A DNA stretch of 64,000 nt from NCBI RefSeq assembly GCF_003576645.1, contig NC_044929.1:6747239-6811238 (forward strand). The letters run 5' to 3'. The DNA comes from Ipomoea triloba. Its lineage: Eukaryota; Streptophyta; Magnoliopsida; Solanales; Convolvulaceae. The translations under genes were made by a program, and so were the position numbers. How positions within the stretch are numbered: position 1 is the stretch's first letter; each line of letters opens with the position of its first letter. Shown piece after piece: positions 48,001 through 60,200 of the stretch. The notes under the pieces are model-generated. The model worked only from the letters and a program-made list of their open reading frames with translations. It was not told where the DNA came from and made no database searches.

Positions 48001-50427
48001 ATTTGTTTTAAACTAAGATTGGACCAAATCACACTAAAAGACTAAATCCAATCAATTAACTAATCTAACTCATGACCTTATAAACCCATGTGTTCTCTCT
48101 TATTTTTTCAATGTGGGACTCTTAACAATATTAAATCCTCTGTTTATTATATATTCATTATTTATTTATTTTGCAAATGTTGTTGTGATTTGATACCACT
48201 GTTTCATTCCTTTTGTTGTCTCGTTTCCTTGAATTGTTTGATTGATTTATCTTTTGAATGAATTGTATCATGCATTTCATCTACAGTAAATCATCAGTAC
48301 TTCTGGGATTGTCTTTGATGGTGCCCCTAATGGTAGCATGCTTGTCTTTTGCAATTCCAATATGGATTCGTAATGGTTATCAGTTTTGGGTGTCAAGAGT
48401 TGAGAATGAAGGTGGTGCGGGAAATCATCAAACTCTGGGGGTGAAAGAGGTAAAAATCGGTACCTTCTCTACTCTGTATTAGTGCATGGTAATATATAGT
48501 TTTTCAGTTCAAGAAATGGATTTGCTAACCATTTAAATTGCTCTATTGGTGGTTGATATGAGGAGGCTCTTCTAGAAGTGTGTGTGTACATTAGTATTCT
48601 CTCCATTTTCGGAAGAATCTTCTCCCATTCTTATGTGTGCCATGTGGATACTAAGCATAATTAAGTATAACTTGTCAAAACCAGAAGTATAACATTAATT
48701 CTACTCCTCTCTTTCTCTATCTCTCTCTTTTTAATAATCTGTGGATACAGTTACATTTGGAGTTCAATAAAATACAGACTCATCTTTTGTCATTGTTATT
48801 ACTAACTAATGATTGAAAAAATTGATTGAATTTATTTTTCAGGGCATTCTTCTATTTGCGCTCATGTCCTTTTTTGCTGGATCTGTTGTAGCTCTTGGAG
48901 CAATAGTGTCTGCAAAACCATTAGATGATTTAGGGTACAGGGGTTTAACTGGTGATCAGAATGGTGTCACCTCTCCCTATGCATCATCTGTTTACATTGG
49001 TTGGGCAATGGCATCTGCAATTGCTTTGTTAGTTAGTGGCTTGCTGCCCATCATATCATGGTTTGCAACCTACCGGTTTTCTCTCTCATCTGGTATTTCT
49101 ATTGGTATTTTTGCAGGTAATTTTTTCCTCTTCACTTTCATTAGTAACTAATGGTCATTACTTTACTAGCATAAAATGTTTACATTATTTTCTTTATTAT
49201 TAGTTTATCTTTAGTACTACTAAAGTTCATTTATACTTCATTTGTTTGTAGCTGTTCTTGTGGCATTCTGTGGTGCTTCCTATTTGAAAGTTGTGAGCTC
49301 TAGGATTGACCAGGTCCCAACACAGGAGGATTTCCTTGCTGCGTTGCTTCCTTTGATATGCATTCCAGCAGTCCTGTCACTTTCTTCTGGTTTATTCAAA
49401 TGGTAATGTTGTTTTTCATGACTTTGATCATTAAAATTCTAATTGGGGTCTTTGTTTTGTTTACACTTTCAAACTACCTATATTGAAGATACTTGTTCAT
49501 ATTTATCCAGAATAACACTATTGAAAACAATTTCAGGAAAGATGATAACTGGAAACTTTCTCGAGGTGCTTATATATTCATTACTATTGGTCTTCTGCTT
49601 TTGCTTGGTGCTATTTCGGCCATTATTGTTACAGTTCATCCATGGACAGTAAGTGAATATTACTTATTGGTATAGCTCTTATTGGTATAACTCTTATTGT
49701 GGCTATCTGATATGAGTGTCAATTTATATTATGACAGATAGGAGCAGCATTCCTTTTAGTTCTCCTTCTCCTTGTTCTAGCAATTGGTGTAATTCACTAT
49801 TGGGCTTCAAATAATTTCTATCTGACAAGGGTGCAGATGCTTGTTGTTTGTTTCCTAGCATTTCTTCTGGCTTTGGCAGCCTTTCTTGTAGGAAGGTTTC
49901 AAGGTGATTCGACACTCTTATCTGCCATTCATGATGATTTGATTCACCATTGGGCTTAGATAAAAGGCCAATACCAAATTTTCTGCTTCATAATGGTATT
50001 TATTCCATTTCTGTTTCAGACAAGGCTTTTGTTGGCGCATCTGTTGGTTACTTTTCATTTCTTTTCCTTCTGGCTGGAAGGGCATTGACTGTAAGTTACT
50101 GTTTCTTGCAATAGTAAATTAAGGCTTTTGTTGGTGCATCTGTTTTTTTATCAGGTCTCTTCCGTAGATGGATGCACTTACTATTTGCTTTCAGATTTTG
50201 CTTCTCTTCTATATATCAGTAATTTATTCTCTGCCTTCTGTAGGTGCTCCTTTCACCTCCTATAGTAGTCTATTCCCCAAGGGTGTTGCCTGTGTATGTG
50301 TATGATGCTCATGCAGATTGTGGGAAAAACGTCAGGTTTTGTGACTTCGTCAAACTTTCCTCTGCTTGTCCAAGTTTTTGAGATTCACTTGTTGTTTTTG
50401 AATATTTAATTTGTTATCTGGATATTG

Positions 50428-50467
<40 letters not shown>

Positions 50468-52164
50468 TATTATTTTATTTATTTATTTATGATTCTTCAA
50501 GTACTTGATGATTTATTATATTTTCGTTCCACAGTGCTGCATTTCTTGTGCTTTATGGCATTGCATTAGCGACTGAAGGATGGGGTGTAGTTGCTAGTTT
50601 GAAGATCTATCCACCTTTTGCTGGAGCTGCTGTTTCAGCAATTACACTTGTTGTAGCCTTTGGATTTGCTGTCTCTCGCCCATGTTTGACTCTTGAGGTT
50701 TTACCATTTATGATATTTCTGAGTTAGCTATTGAAGATTTGCCTTTCTTTCTTTTATTTGTATAAAAAATCGTTTTTCGAATCTTGACTAAAATAATCTT
50801 GTTGCCCTTTGAGACAACATTTTAATTGTTTATTTTTGAGCTTGTTGCAACTCTTTTACTTGTGGCTTACTACATTGTCTGAAACCCCAGATGGTAGAAG
50901 ATGCTGTTCACTTTCTTAGTAAGGAAACTGTAGTTCAAGCAATTGCTCGATCTGCCACCAAGGTGCGAGTACTTCTGTTAGCAGTTTTTATCTTGTGATG
51001 GATTCTTTATAATCAAGCAGTGCTACTTTTTTCTCCTTTCTTTTGGTGAAGAAAAATGCGGCATCTTTTTAGATAGTGAAAAAAGAAGAAGAAATCATGC
51101 TCCTGCATGTCATTATTCTAATCTAAAATTGTTTCCTATTCAGACCAGAAACGCTTTAGCCGGAACGTACTCTGCGCCACAGAGGTCTGCCAGCTCAGCT
51201 GCTCTTTTAGTTGGGGATCCTACCATAATCAGAGATAAAGGAGGAAATTTTGTACTTCCTAGGGCAGATGTCATGAAATTAAGAGACCGTTTGAGAAATG
51301 AAGAACTAGCTGCTGGATCATTTTTCTCTAGACTGAGAAATAGAACACTGCTACATGAAGCTACCAGTGATGTAGGCCACAGAAGAGAAATGTGTGCGCA
51401 TGCCCGAATACTAGCTTTGGAAGAAGCAATTGACACCGAATGGGTTTACATGTGGGATAAGTTTGGTGGTTATTTACTTCTTTTGCTTGGTTTGACTGCT
51501 AAAGCTGAACGAGTACAGGTAGTAATGTTTCAGCTTTCTTTCCTACAGCTCAAGCATTTATGTTTTCCTGCTAACCTTCTGCTTTTACAGGATGAGGTTC
51601 GTTTGAGACTTTTCCTTGACAGCATAGGATTTTCAGATCTTAGTGCTAAGGATATCAAAAAGTGGGTACCAGAAGAACGTAGGCGGTTTGAACTTGTACA
51701 AGAGAGGTATATAAGTTCCTCTCAAGCTATTAGTGTACTACTCTTCCTCTATCAACAGTGAGATTATTTCTTAAGTTTTGTATACCTATGCTTGTAGTTA
51801 TATAAGAGAGAAAGAGATGGAAGAGGAAATCTTGATGCAGAGGCGCGAAGAGGAAGGAAGGGGTAAAGAAAGGAGGAAAGCTCTTCTGGAGAAGGAAGAA
51901 CGCAAATGGAAAGAAATAGAGGCTTCACTTATATCTTCTATCCCAAATGCTGGCAACAGAGAAGCAGCAGCATTGGCAGCTGCTGTTCGTGCAGTTGGAG
52001 GTGATTCTGTTCTTGATGATTCTTTTGCTCGTGAGAGAGTTTCAAGCATTGCACGTCGTATACGTGCAGCTCAGTTATCTCGTCGAGCACTACAGGTTGT
52101 CATAATCTCCTCATTAATTGCTGTCTGTGAAAGCCTCAAAGATGATCTTAGTGCAATGCGTTTA

Positions 52165-52197
<33 letters not shown>

Positions 52198-52198
52198 N

Positions 52199-52229
<31 letters not shown>

Positions 52230-55200
52230 CCTTCCGAGCATTCTTTTAATGCAATTATAGTACATTACTCTTAATTCTGAAACCACATATCTATATCTGT
52301 TGGTATCCTCCCTTCTGGATTTGATATGCTAAAGATATAGTTTCAATTTTTCATGTCAGAAAGTGCCTGTGATTTATACTATAGATTGTCATTTATTGCA
52401 TGCCTTCTGAATTTCATTTTTGTTGCAGACTGGACTTAGTGGTGCTGTATGTATTCTTGATGATGAACCAACTACTAGCGGCAGACACTGTGGCCCTATT
52501 GATCTCAGTGTCTGTCACAGTCAAAAAATTAGCATTTCTATTGCCGTTATGGTGCAGCTGGAGTCTGGACCAGTTTGTCTATTGGGTTCTGAATTGCAGA
52601 AGAAAATATGTTGGGAGTTTCTTGTTGCTGGATCTGAGCAAGGCATTGAAGCTGGACAAGTTGGGCTTAGATTAATTACCAAGGGTGATAGACAAACAAC
52701 AGTTTCAAAGGAGTGGAGTATAGGTGCCAGTAATATTGCTGATGGGAGGTTTGTTTTCCTTTTGTTTTCAGTTTGCCTGTGGAATGAGCTTGCAGTGGCT
52801 AACTATTTCTAAATCTCCTAAATTTGTTTAGAATCTGCCAATGTTTGGCATTTACTTCGTAATTTCATGATCTCATAATCTTTTCTTAGCTGGGAGTTTA
52901 TTAAGTATTTCCTGATTAGCAAACAAATTCGCTTTGCAGGTGGCATATCGTTACAATGACTGTAGATGCTGATTTAGGTGAGGTGACTTGCTTTCTAGAC
53001 GGTAATTATGATGGCTATCAGACAGGGCTCCCGCTGCATGTCGGTAGTTGCATATGGGAGCAAGGGACAGAAGTCTGGGTGGGCATAAGGCCACCTATTG
53101 ATGTTGATGCATTTGGGAGATCAGATAGTGAAGCAGCTGATTCCAAGATGCAGATAATGGATGTGTTTCTTTGGGGAAGGTGCTTAACTGAAGATGAGAT
53201 TGCCACTCTCCCAGGTGCAATGGGTTCTGCGGAGTATAACATGATCAATCTACCTGATGATAATTGGCAATGGGCAGAATCTCCAACTAGGGTTTGTATT
53301 CTATATCTAAGAACTTCCAATTATAGGGTCATTTCCATCTATAAGAATAGTTGTGGCTATAATGATTTATAACACTGCCTGCTTTTTCCAATTTCCATTC
53401 TCCTTGTCATCCATCTTATTGGACCTTCTCCCTGCTGCTATTTTTAAAAATCTTTTTATTACCTCTACTTGTTAAAAATTGTCCGCCACTCCTTACCATA
53501 TTGGGATGTCCAACAAAATAAATTCATAGGTTCATTATCCAAAGTATCCTTTAAATAAAATTTTGAAATAAAAAGTTATTTTATTGTAAATACATTTAAT
53601 GTGGGCAAATTTGGAAATGTATCCCTTGGTCAATGCATTGAGTACTCTCCTAAATTTGTGTGTCCTGCCAAAGAGACGATTATTTTTGGATGGAGGGAAT
53701 ATTTCTAACACCCATTCCTTTCTCTTTTTTGTCCATCTTCTTGGATCTTCTCCTCACTGCAAGTTTATGTTTTCTCATCTAGGTGGATGACTGGGAGAGT
53801 GATCCTGCAGATGTCGATCTTTATGACAGAGATGATGTAGACTGGGATGGACAATATTCAAGTGGGAGGAGGAGAAGATCAGAACGGGATGGTGTGGTAT
53901 TAGATGTTGATTCTTTTACTCGGAGGTTGAGGAAACCTTCGATGGAGACACAGGAAGAAATGAATCAACGCATGCTCTCGGTTGAAATGGCTGTGAAGGA
54001 GGCTCTATTGGCAAGAGGAGAATCCCAATTCACGGATCAAGAATTTCCTCCAAGTGACCGCTCATTGTTTGTCGATCCAGATAACCCTCCTTCAAAGTTG
54101 CAGGTGAGTTTCCTTGGCATCTATCTGCTCTGGATTTTGTTTTGGCTCAATTTTCACTTCTAGAGTGATATATTTATGTAATACCTGCTGCAAGCACTCA
54201 CAATAAGTTTGCTTGAAGGTGGTTGCTGCATGGATGAGACCCATTGAAATAGTCCGAGAGAAACGTCTTGTTTCTAGCCCGTGCATGTTTTCTGGAGCAG
54301 CAAATTCTTCAGATGTTTGCCAGGTTTTGCATTCTCTGATAAGTCAATGATTTTATTAAAGAAATGGGATGCTAAAAAATAAATTTAAAAGCTAGAGTAC
54401 CAAACTAATCAACAATCATGCTGTCCTATCTCTGTCCAAACATCTCTCTTTGGCTTTTCCCCTTTGGAGACAATTTGCTTATGTGTATGTGGGTGTGTGT
54501 GTTTGTGATCATTGTCACTATGCATTTGTCAGGGTCGATTGGGTGATTGTTGGTTCCTGAGTGCTGTTGCTGTGTTAACGGAGGTTTCACAAATATCAGA
54601 AGTCATAATTACACCCGAATACAATGAGGAAGGAATCTATACAGTTCGGTTCTGTATCCAGGTGAGTCATCATACATATTTAAAATTTATGAATCTATAC
54701 ATTAAATCAGTACAAGTTTCCCCTCAATTAGTTGGCTACATCACGTTATCACTTCTTTAAAGAAATGTCAATATTCAAAACATTATGTCTCAAGTTTGAC
54801 TCAATTTTGCTGAAGTGCTGCTCTGAAATCACCAGCTTTTCACTTTAAAGTCAGTGTTATCTTGAAACTCTGTTTAATTTTTATTTTATTTTTCTTTGAA
54901 ATGTATAAATATTTTCTTACTCTGCCTCAAAATTTTGTGATATCTTTTGGCAGTGAATGATGTCGGTTCATGTCTGGTGTGAATGAATGACGTCGGTTCA
55001 TTTCAAATGTATTTCTTATCACCAAGTTCCTCAATTAATCATATACTAAAAACATCATCTCTTTGTGGATTCAAGCCTGAATTTTCTTGGTCACCCATAA
55101 ATGTTGCTTAGACCAAAGTCATGCTTCTGGATAAGTTTGCAAATTACAGTGTTATAGCCTATAGGTTGCCAGTTGTAAATATGTTCAAGCATGTTCTCAT

Positions 55201-55956
55201 GGGTACTCCTCTTTGACATCCCAACTAATGCTCTAAGCAAATGAACACGAGATACTTCATCCTTGATCTAATGGTTTACGTGACTTGTGATAATTTTTTT
55301 TTTTTGAAGAGCTTCTATTTAGCTAAATTATCTGCTTAATGCTTTTGGCTTTGTTGATTCAGGGGGAATGGGTTCCTGTTGTTGTTGATGATTGGATTCC
55401 TTGTGAGTCACCTGGTAAACCTGCATTTGCCACCAGCAGAAAGGGAAATGAGCTATGGGTCTCTATATTGGAGAAAGCTTATGCTAAGCTTCATGGTTCG
55501 TATGAGGCATTAGAAGGTGGACTTGTTCAAGATGCTCTTGTGGATCTCACTGGAGGTGCTGGTGAGGAAATTGACATGAGAAGTGCGGAAGCACAGATTG
55601 ATCTTGCAAGTGGAAGATTATGGTCTCAATTGTTACGCTTCAAACAAGAGGGTTTCCTACTTGGTGCCGGTAGCCCTTCGGGTTCAGATGTGCATATTTC
55701 TTCAAGTGGTATTGTTCAAGGGCATGCCTATTCAATATTACAGGTATATCAATTATAATCATTAGATAACACACACGTTATAATTACTGTAATACGAACT
55801 AAAATATTGACCGGTCCAGTAGATAGAGCATGTTTTGATATAATGTATTGTATAAAGAATACAAGGGAGCTTAGTGTTTATAGGATTATTCAGATAATTG
55901 AAAAGACTTTTAGCTAAGTCTCCTAGAGAAGAATCTCTGTCTCTCTCTCTCTCTAC

Positions 55957-55992
<36 letters not shown>

Positions 55993-57574
55993 TACTCTCT
56001 TTCTTGACACTACCCAGGTGGAGCATATTCAACTCGCACAAAAGCAATACATTTAATATATTCAAATTAGTAGTTGAGAAACTATGGAAAATACTTCGTA
56101 CTCCCCCTCTCTTGAAACATGGGAAGTTCCACTGCTCTTGACAATGACTCAACAAGCCCATTGTGCCAACACAATCCTATCTCCATCACCTACCATAGAC
56201 CAACATTTAACACTTATGGATCACTCTCACAAAGCATTCATGCATCACCACAGCATAGTCTCTGCTTAGAACTCACTGTCTATCAAGTGCTTCACACATT
56301 CTTGCTTGTATTTAAGGCCGGCTTACACAATATGATGAGTAAGTAGAAGAAGAGAGAAGGAATGCATATATTGACATGATATGTGTGATATAATGATTAC
56401 AATAGAGCCTAGAATTTGTATTTTTAGGCTTATTCAGATAATTCAAAAGACTCTTAGATACGCTAAAAGTCTCCTAGAAATATATAAAAAATTTCTCTGT
56501 ATTTTTCACATTCTCTTTCTTCAGACATACATATATCATTGTAATCCTTGTTCCTTAGAATATATTTGCTAATGGCCTAGTGCAGGAAATAGATCCGATA
56601 ATTTAAAGAATTACTGTTGCTCTTCTATTTACTTGTGTTTGGTGTGTGTTATAAGGTACGAGAAGTAGATGGCCATAAACTTGTTCAAATCCGAAATCCA
56701 TGGGCAAATGAGGTTGAGTGGAATGGTCCTTGGTCTGATTCATCACCTGAATGGACAGACAGGATGAAGCACAAGCTGAAACATGTCCCCCAGGTAGCTA
56801 TTCTTAGGTGTTATATTTTAGTTATTACGTACGAAAGTAATTATTTGGTTTTACTGTGCTGTATTTATTTCATCAAGGCCAATGACCTTCCTTTGCAAGT
56901 GTTACAAGTTTCCTGTTGATTATTATTAAATGCAGGCAAAAGATGGCATATTCTGGATGTCTTGGCAAGATTTTCAAATACACTTTAGGTCAATATATGT
57001 TTGTCGTGTTTACCCACCAGAAATGCGTTATTCTGTCCATGGACAGTGGCGAGGTTATAGTGCTGGTGGCTGCCAGGATTATGATACGTGGCATCAGAAC
57101 CCACAGTTCCGACTGAGGGCCAGAGGGGCTGATGCTTCTTTGCCCATTCATGTTTTCATTACTTTAACCCAGGTACAGTATAAATTTCCTGTGCTATTTA
57201 GTCATATAACTCTATAAGTAGCTGTACCTTGTTGACCATATGAAAATCTAAAGACGAGTTATCACTAGGGTGTGAGCTTCTCGAGGACTACAGCTGGTTT
57301 CAGAAATTTTCAGTCAAGCCACGATTCACTGATGTTCTACATTGGAATGAGGATACTAAAGACCCGTGGCCGGCGTGCTGCCTACAACATTTACTTGCAT
57401 GAATCTGTTGGTGGGACGGATTATGTAAACTCTCGAGAAATTTCGTGTGAGATGGTCCTGGATCCCGACCCTAAAGGCTACACAATTGTTCCTACAACTA
57501 TACATCCTGGCGAAGAGGCTCCTTTTGTACTTTCTGTGTTTACAAAGGCATCAGTTACACTCGAAGCTTTATAG
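40946..57574 (+). CDS. DEK1: DEK1: plant membrane-anchored calpain (phytocalpain)
   Basis: Thirty exons join in phase to 2143 aa: 40946-41070, 43698-43948, 44427-44609, 44833-44968, 45351-45481, 45630-45744, 45837-46815, 46901-47011, 47363-47421, 48287-48449, 48843-49116, 49252-49402, 49537-49648, 49738-49903, 50020-50090, 50244-50335, 50535-50697, 50891-50962, 51144-51518, 51591-51706, 51798-52095, 52429-52748, 52940-53291, 53783-54103, 54219-54323, 54533-54661, 55363-55743, 56656-56793, 56936-57172, 57269-57574. DEK1 is a plasma-membrane cysteine protease needed for epidermis/aleurone identity and position-dependent division. About twenty membrane helices (residues ~8-1095) contain a Ser-rich loop in exon 7 (~314-560). 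A charged linker (REKEMEEE ~1285) and a LamG-like part (~1385-1600) follow. The calpain core (~1700-2000) has Cys1753 (GRLGDCWFLSA), His1911 (GHAY) and Asn1931 (RNPWANE), and a C2-like tail ends LEAL. Length is close to Arabidopsis DEK1 (2151 aa). Intron 4 uses a GC donor. It appears functional. Confidence 0.97.
41071..43697 (+). other. DEK1 intron 1 (2.6 kb) with repeats
   Basis: This is by far the largest intron of the gene. It holds a diverged tandem array (41690-42265), a minus-strand open frame of about 100 codons (42579-42890) that I do not recognise, and an actagtgccgtgcc motif at 41104 that could be a decayed Helitron end. The first exon/intron junction is tatag|gtgact and the acceptor is ttcag|ttggatc. 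Confidence 0.8.
41690..42265. repeat. Diverged tandem array in DEK1 intron 1
   Basis: Phrases such as aaataacttaacatttatct, ccaataaaatttgac, cattattagtagccaatagg and cttttacaaaaccttac recur in the same order about four times, with 10-30% drift and partial units. Confidence 0.65.
44969..45350 (+). other. DEK1 intron 4, GC-AG type
   Basis: The exon must end ACTAGAAG for the frame to join G|GCTTTGCATCTTGG at 45351. The intron therefore begins GCAAGC, the consensus of plant GC-AG introns (AG|GCAAGT). No GT donor in the neighbourhood keeps the protein intact. It contains a (TTA)n microsatellite at 45044-45075. Confidence 0.85.
52170..52228. repeat. (TA)n microsatellite with one N, DEK1 intron 21
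   Basis: The TA run contains the only ambiguous base of the window at 52198. Its true length is probably not resolved. It lies in an intron and does not affect the coding call. Confidence 0.9.
55833..56520 (+). mobile_element. Possible TRIM-like or solo repeat pair in DEK1 intron 27
   Basis: Two direct repeats, about 55835-55935 and 56388-56505, share gatataatg, then acaa.rgagcytag, ttattcagataattsaaaag and agtctcctaga. They enclose ~450 non-coding bases. This resembles a small LTR-bounded element without genes. Primer sites were not recognised, so a simple segmental duplication is also possible. An (AT)n(AC)n microsatellite lies at 55957-55992. Confidence 0.35.
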
Positions 57575-58630
57575 AGGCGCTAGACCCAGCCATCAGTTCG
57601 GCTCCATCATCCTTTTTGGGTTCAGAGCACATCGACGACGAGAAGCTTATCCTTGTTAGTTGCTATATCCCTGAACCATTCGTGTCTGGCGGCTGTTAAT
57701 GACAAATCTGTGACAGAATGCGCTGTAAGTTGCTTGCACCGTTTATATGCAGTCACTACTTCATACTTAGGCCCTGTTTGGTAAATAATTAGCCTATCAG
57801 CCAATTTTGACCTATTTGACTATTATTAGTTGTTTGACTTGGTTAAAAAATCAATATAAGTGTTTGGTTAATAAGTTTTTTTGTAACTCCAAAATACTAA
57901 ATTTCAAAAGGCTACTCAAAACAACCTTTTCAATTAGCCTTTTGAGAAAAAAAATTATACCAAACAGCTATCAGCTAACAGCTAATTTACCAAACACTTT
58001 TCTACAATCAGCTAATATTATCAATTAATTATATCTTCTAACCCAATCAGCTAACAGTCATTTACCAAACAGGGCCTTATACTTTTTGTTAATGACTCGC
58101 CTTTTTGACTACATTGTGCTTGTATTCATCACTTAAAACAGCATTTTTTGAGCGAGGCCTAGTTTCAGCCGTAGATGCAAAAGCCACTGGTGTACTTCAT
58201 CACCTCACCTCGAAGTGTGCTGAGGAAGCCCTAGTTCTTAGAAGTTCATTTCGTGTTTGGGCTGATACTCTCCAAACGCAGAAAGGTGAGTCAAAATGGT
58301 ATCTATAAGCTTGCCCTTTCGGTATCCATCAATTTGAAGTTCTCTCGAAGAGAGTTCTCGGGGATGTGAAGCTGTGTACATGAGTAGATGTTGTAAGAAT
58401 ATAGGATTGTGACTCTGTAAATGAAGGGTGATGAGAAAATTAAAAAAAGAGGGAATATTAATCAAAGGGTAGAGGTATTAGTATTAGAGTACGCCTTATT
58501 GGTCGAAGGCACATAGCGTCGATATTGCTGAGTTTTAGTTGCAGTTTCAGCATCAATTTTGAAATGTTGCAAGGAAAATTGTTTGTAAAGTTGGAAGTTT
58601 TGGCTTTAATATAGTCTATTCTCAATCATC
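57575..58630 (+). other. DEK1 3' UTR with a probable intron
   Basis: After TAG 57574, a strong donor gct|gtaagttgc (57725) and an acceptor aaacag (58140-58141) bound a 417-bp intron. Sequence after the acceptor returns to moderate GC, exon-like composition. Almost all of the intron is a Tourist-type MITE. The polyadenylation site is not determined. Confidence 0.5.
57770..58076. mobile_element. Tourist/PIF-Harbinger-type MITE, 307 bp, TTA target duplication
   Basis: The ends are GGCCCTGTTTGGTAAAT and its mirror ATTTACCAAACAGGGCC, the well-known Tourist-like termini. The trinucleotide TTA flanks it on both sides (57767-57769, 58077-58079). Subterminal agctaacagcta-type repeats are present. It has no coding capacity. 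Confidence 0.9.
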
Positions 58631-59078
58631 TTTGTGTTCTCTTCTTACTAAGAAGACAATGTGTTATCTTTCAATTCTGTTGCATTCCCTAGGCCAGTTG
58701 ATGACTAATACTTTAAGGGGACATTTAGTTAAGTTATATCACATAATTTTGCTGTAATGTGAACAATGGGAATGCGAGGAGATTTTTTTTTTGGGTGATC
58801 TGCAGGCTGCATCCATTATATCATGGTCTGCACTAAGTAAATTTTACATTGTGACTAGCTGGTAAAGGGTTACAAGAAGGTAAATCAATCAAGAAAGACA
58901 ATAGACCGTTCCTGGTGATATTTAAATTTGTAACTTTATGGTTATCAAGATAACAACTTGATCAATTTGATTGGAGTTGTCCCATGAGGATATTTTCTTT
59001 TATGTGAGATTAGAGGAAAATACTATTCATAAGTCTTAATGATTAATCTTCATTGCATGATTTGAAAGGTGCAAGGGC

Positions 59079-59270
59079 GGTTCAAACGGTGCCAATGATG
59101 GTGTAAATCGACTTAGGTCAACATAAGTTGTAGAAGTAAAGCAACGGGACCGGTGTAAATTGACTTAGGTCAACATAAGTTGTAGAAGGTGGAGCAACAG
59201 GACGGTTCAAAGGGTGCCAATGATAGTGTAAATCAACTTAGGTCAACATAAGTTGTAGAAGTAGAGCAAA
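59079..59270 (+). repeat. Nested tandem repeat
   Basis: The block gtgtaaatcgacttaggtca followed by acataagttgtagaag occurs three times (from 59101, 59153 and 59226). The longer unit with ggttcaaacggtgccaatga occurs twice (about 124 bp apart). Confidence 0.9.
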
Positions 59271-59749
59271 AAAACATAGGGGTGAGCACCGGTTGATTTT
59301 CGGTTAATAATTAAATTAATTATTTTTTTTTATCATAACTGCTGAGAAGTATTTGTCTCTACAGCTTGGGCTTCCACCTTAGGTTGACTTTCAGACCACT
59401 AATACTTTCCATCTAAAAAGGGGAAAGTATTAGTGAATGGAAAATCACACAATCTCAAATCATTAAAAATTATGGGCATAGGCATCAAGCATGCACATAA
59501 TTACTTAAAGAGACAGAATTGATAGAAATCTAGAATCAGGCACTTAAAAAAAGTTCATTATGTATAATCTAGATTTCAGTATTTCACAATTCACAGTTTG
59601 CAACTTAGCCTTAGGGGTTTCATTTTAATTTAAGGGTTATATATCCATAAACGTACAACTTGTAAAATCCAGAATCAAACACTTAAAAAAAGTTCATCAT
59701 AGATTTCTCGATTTTATTTAAAGGCTTTCACCATTTAAGGAGCTTCCAC

Positions 59750-60200
59750 CAAAGTAAATGAAAAATTTCACGGATGACATATAAGGGACATATCACATAT
59801 TAATATATCATACTGAAAATTTCACACATTACATATAAAATAAGTGGCCATTTAAGGGACATTTATAGCTTCATACAATCATATATATTGGAGATTTCAC
59901 ATATTACATATAAAATTAAGGCCTTTAAGGGACATATCTAATATCAAAGATTCGAAGTAAATTGGAAATTTTACACGAGATGACATGTAAAATCAAAGAC
60001 AATTTAAGTGACATATCATACATTCATACTGAAAATTTCACATATTACATATAAAATCAGTGGCCATTTTACCCATTTAAGGGTCATATCATACATTCAT
60101 GCTGGAAATTTCACAAATTACATATGAGAGACATCAATTATTAAAGTAAACTGGATATTTTCCAGATGAGATGACATATAAAATCAGCGCATTCATGGGT
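59750..60200 (+). repeat. Diverged direct repeats (catttaagggacatatca / atttcacatattacatataa)
   Basis: The two phrases alternate five to six times with variable spacers, giving units of roughly 70-110 bp. This looks like an old minisatellite. Confidence 0.7.

Noticed and set aside
53599..53790. Possible extra DEK1 exon upstream of 53783
   Set aside because: The acceptor ctag at 53782 joins exon 23 directly in phase and matches the conserved protein; the upstream frame is intron.
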